A stretch of DNA of 6,397 nt from Planctomycetota bacterium (lineage in GTDB: Bacteria > Planctomycetota > Phycisphaerae > Sedimentisphaerales > Anaerohalosphaeraceae). The translations under genes were made by a program, and so were the position numbers. The DNA is taken from positions 1 through 6,397 of the forward strand of contig DAOVVQ010000225.1 in NCBI GenBank assembly GCA_030637065.1, in the 5' to 3' direction. Below the pieces are notes generated by a model that worked only from the letters and a program-made list of their open reading frames with translations, did not search any database and had not been told where the DNA came from. Of the stretch, positions 6,368 through 6,397 are shown piece by piece. Numbering within the stretch: the stretch's first letter is position 1; each line of letters begins with the position of its first letter.

Positions 6368-6397
6368 TTCACTGCCGCCACGACAAGTACAGCCGGC

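Noticed and set aside
6337..6396. Possible C-terminal end of an upstream gene (about 19 codons then TAA, minus strand)
   Set aside because: Too short to support, and it runs through the stem-loop element; extension of the contig would decide.

Overview
The window looks like a fragment of a planctomycete genome, probably an uncultured Phycisphaerae/Sedimentisphaerales-type bacterium from an anaerobic or marine setting. This rests on recalled family knowledge, not a search. Two signs point there. One is a very large exported protein joining a SAM-methyltransferase-like domain to two PQQ-type beta-propellers, with planctomycete-typical blocks (DEWTHYL, PPHxCxCY, WPxYRGD). The other is an exported DUF5060/DUF4038 glycoside hydrolase. 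All four supported genes read leftward on the minus strand.

Layout from the right edge, in the direction of transcription. 6299-6397 has no supported gene but holds a compact stem-loop element. A 17-bp sequence at 6282-6298 recurs in inverted orientation at 3945-3961. Between the two copies lie a good sigma70-like promoter with a palindrome in its spacer (6174-6202), a small unrecognised acidic protein (5883-6149) and a secreted apiosidase-like glycoside hydrolase (3968-5800). The hydrolase ends with a 45-50-residue tail that looks like the beginning of another domain. Its stop codon sits directly beside the left repeat, so it may be truncated.

3670-3967 is a 298-base non-coding stretch with the left palindrome and a solitary CRISPR-repeat-like sequence. 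Then comes the giant methyltransferase/PQQ propeller gene (403-3669). Sixteen bases downstream of its stop begins a paralog (1-386, running off the left edge) that is about two-thirds identical at protein level over the methyltransferase-like part. The two are probably co-transcribed tandem duplicates.

Functionally, all three large products carry apparent signal peptides, so the window encodes cell-envelope or secreted functions. Glycan breakdown is reasonably inferred for the hydrolase; the role of the methyltransferase/propeller proteins is unknown. The items most worth a second look are the exported Rossmann/propeller architecture and its duplication, the possible mobile cassette bracketed by inverted palindromes, the hydrolase tail at its edge, and a 21-bp-period AT-rich repeat read in frame in the linker between the two propellers.
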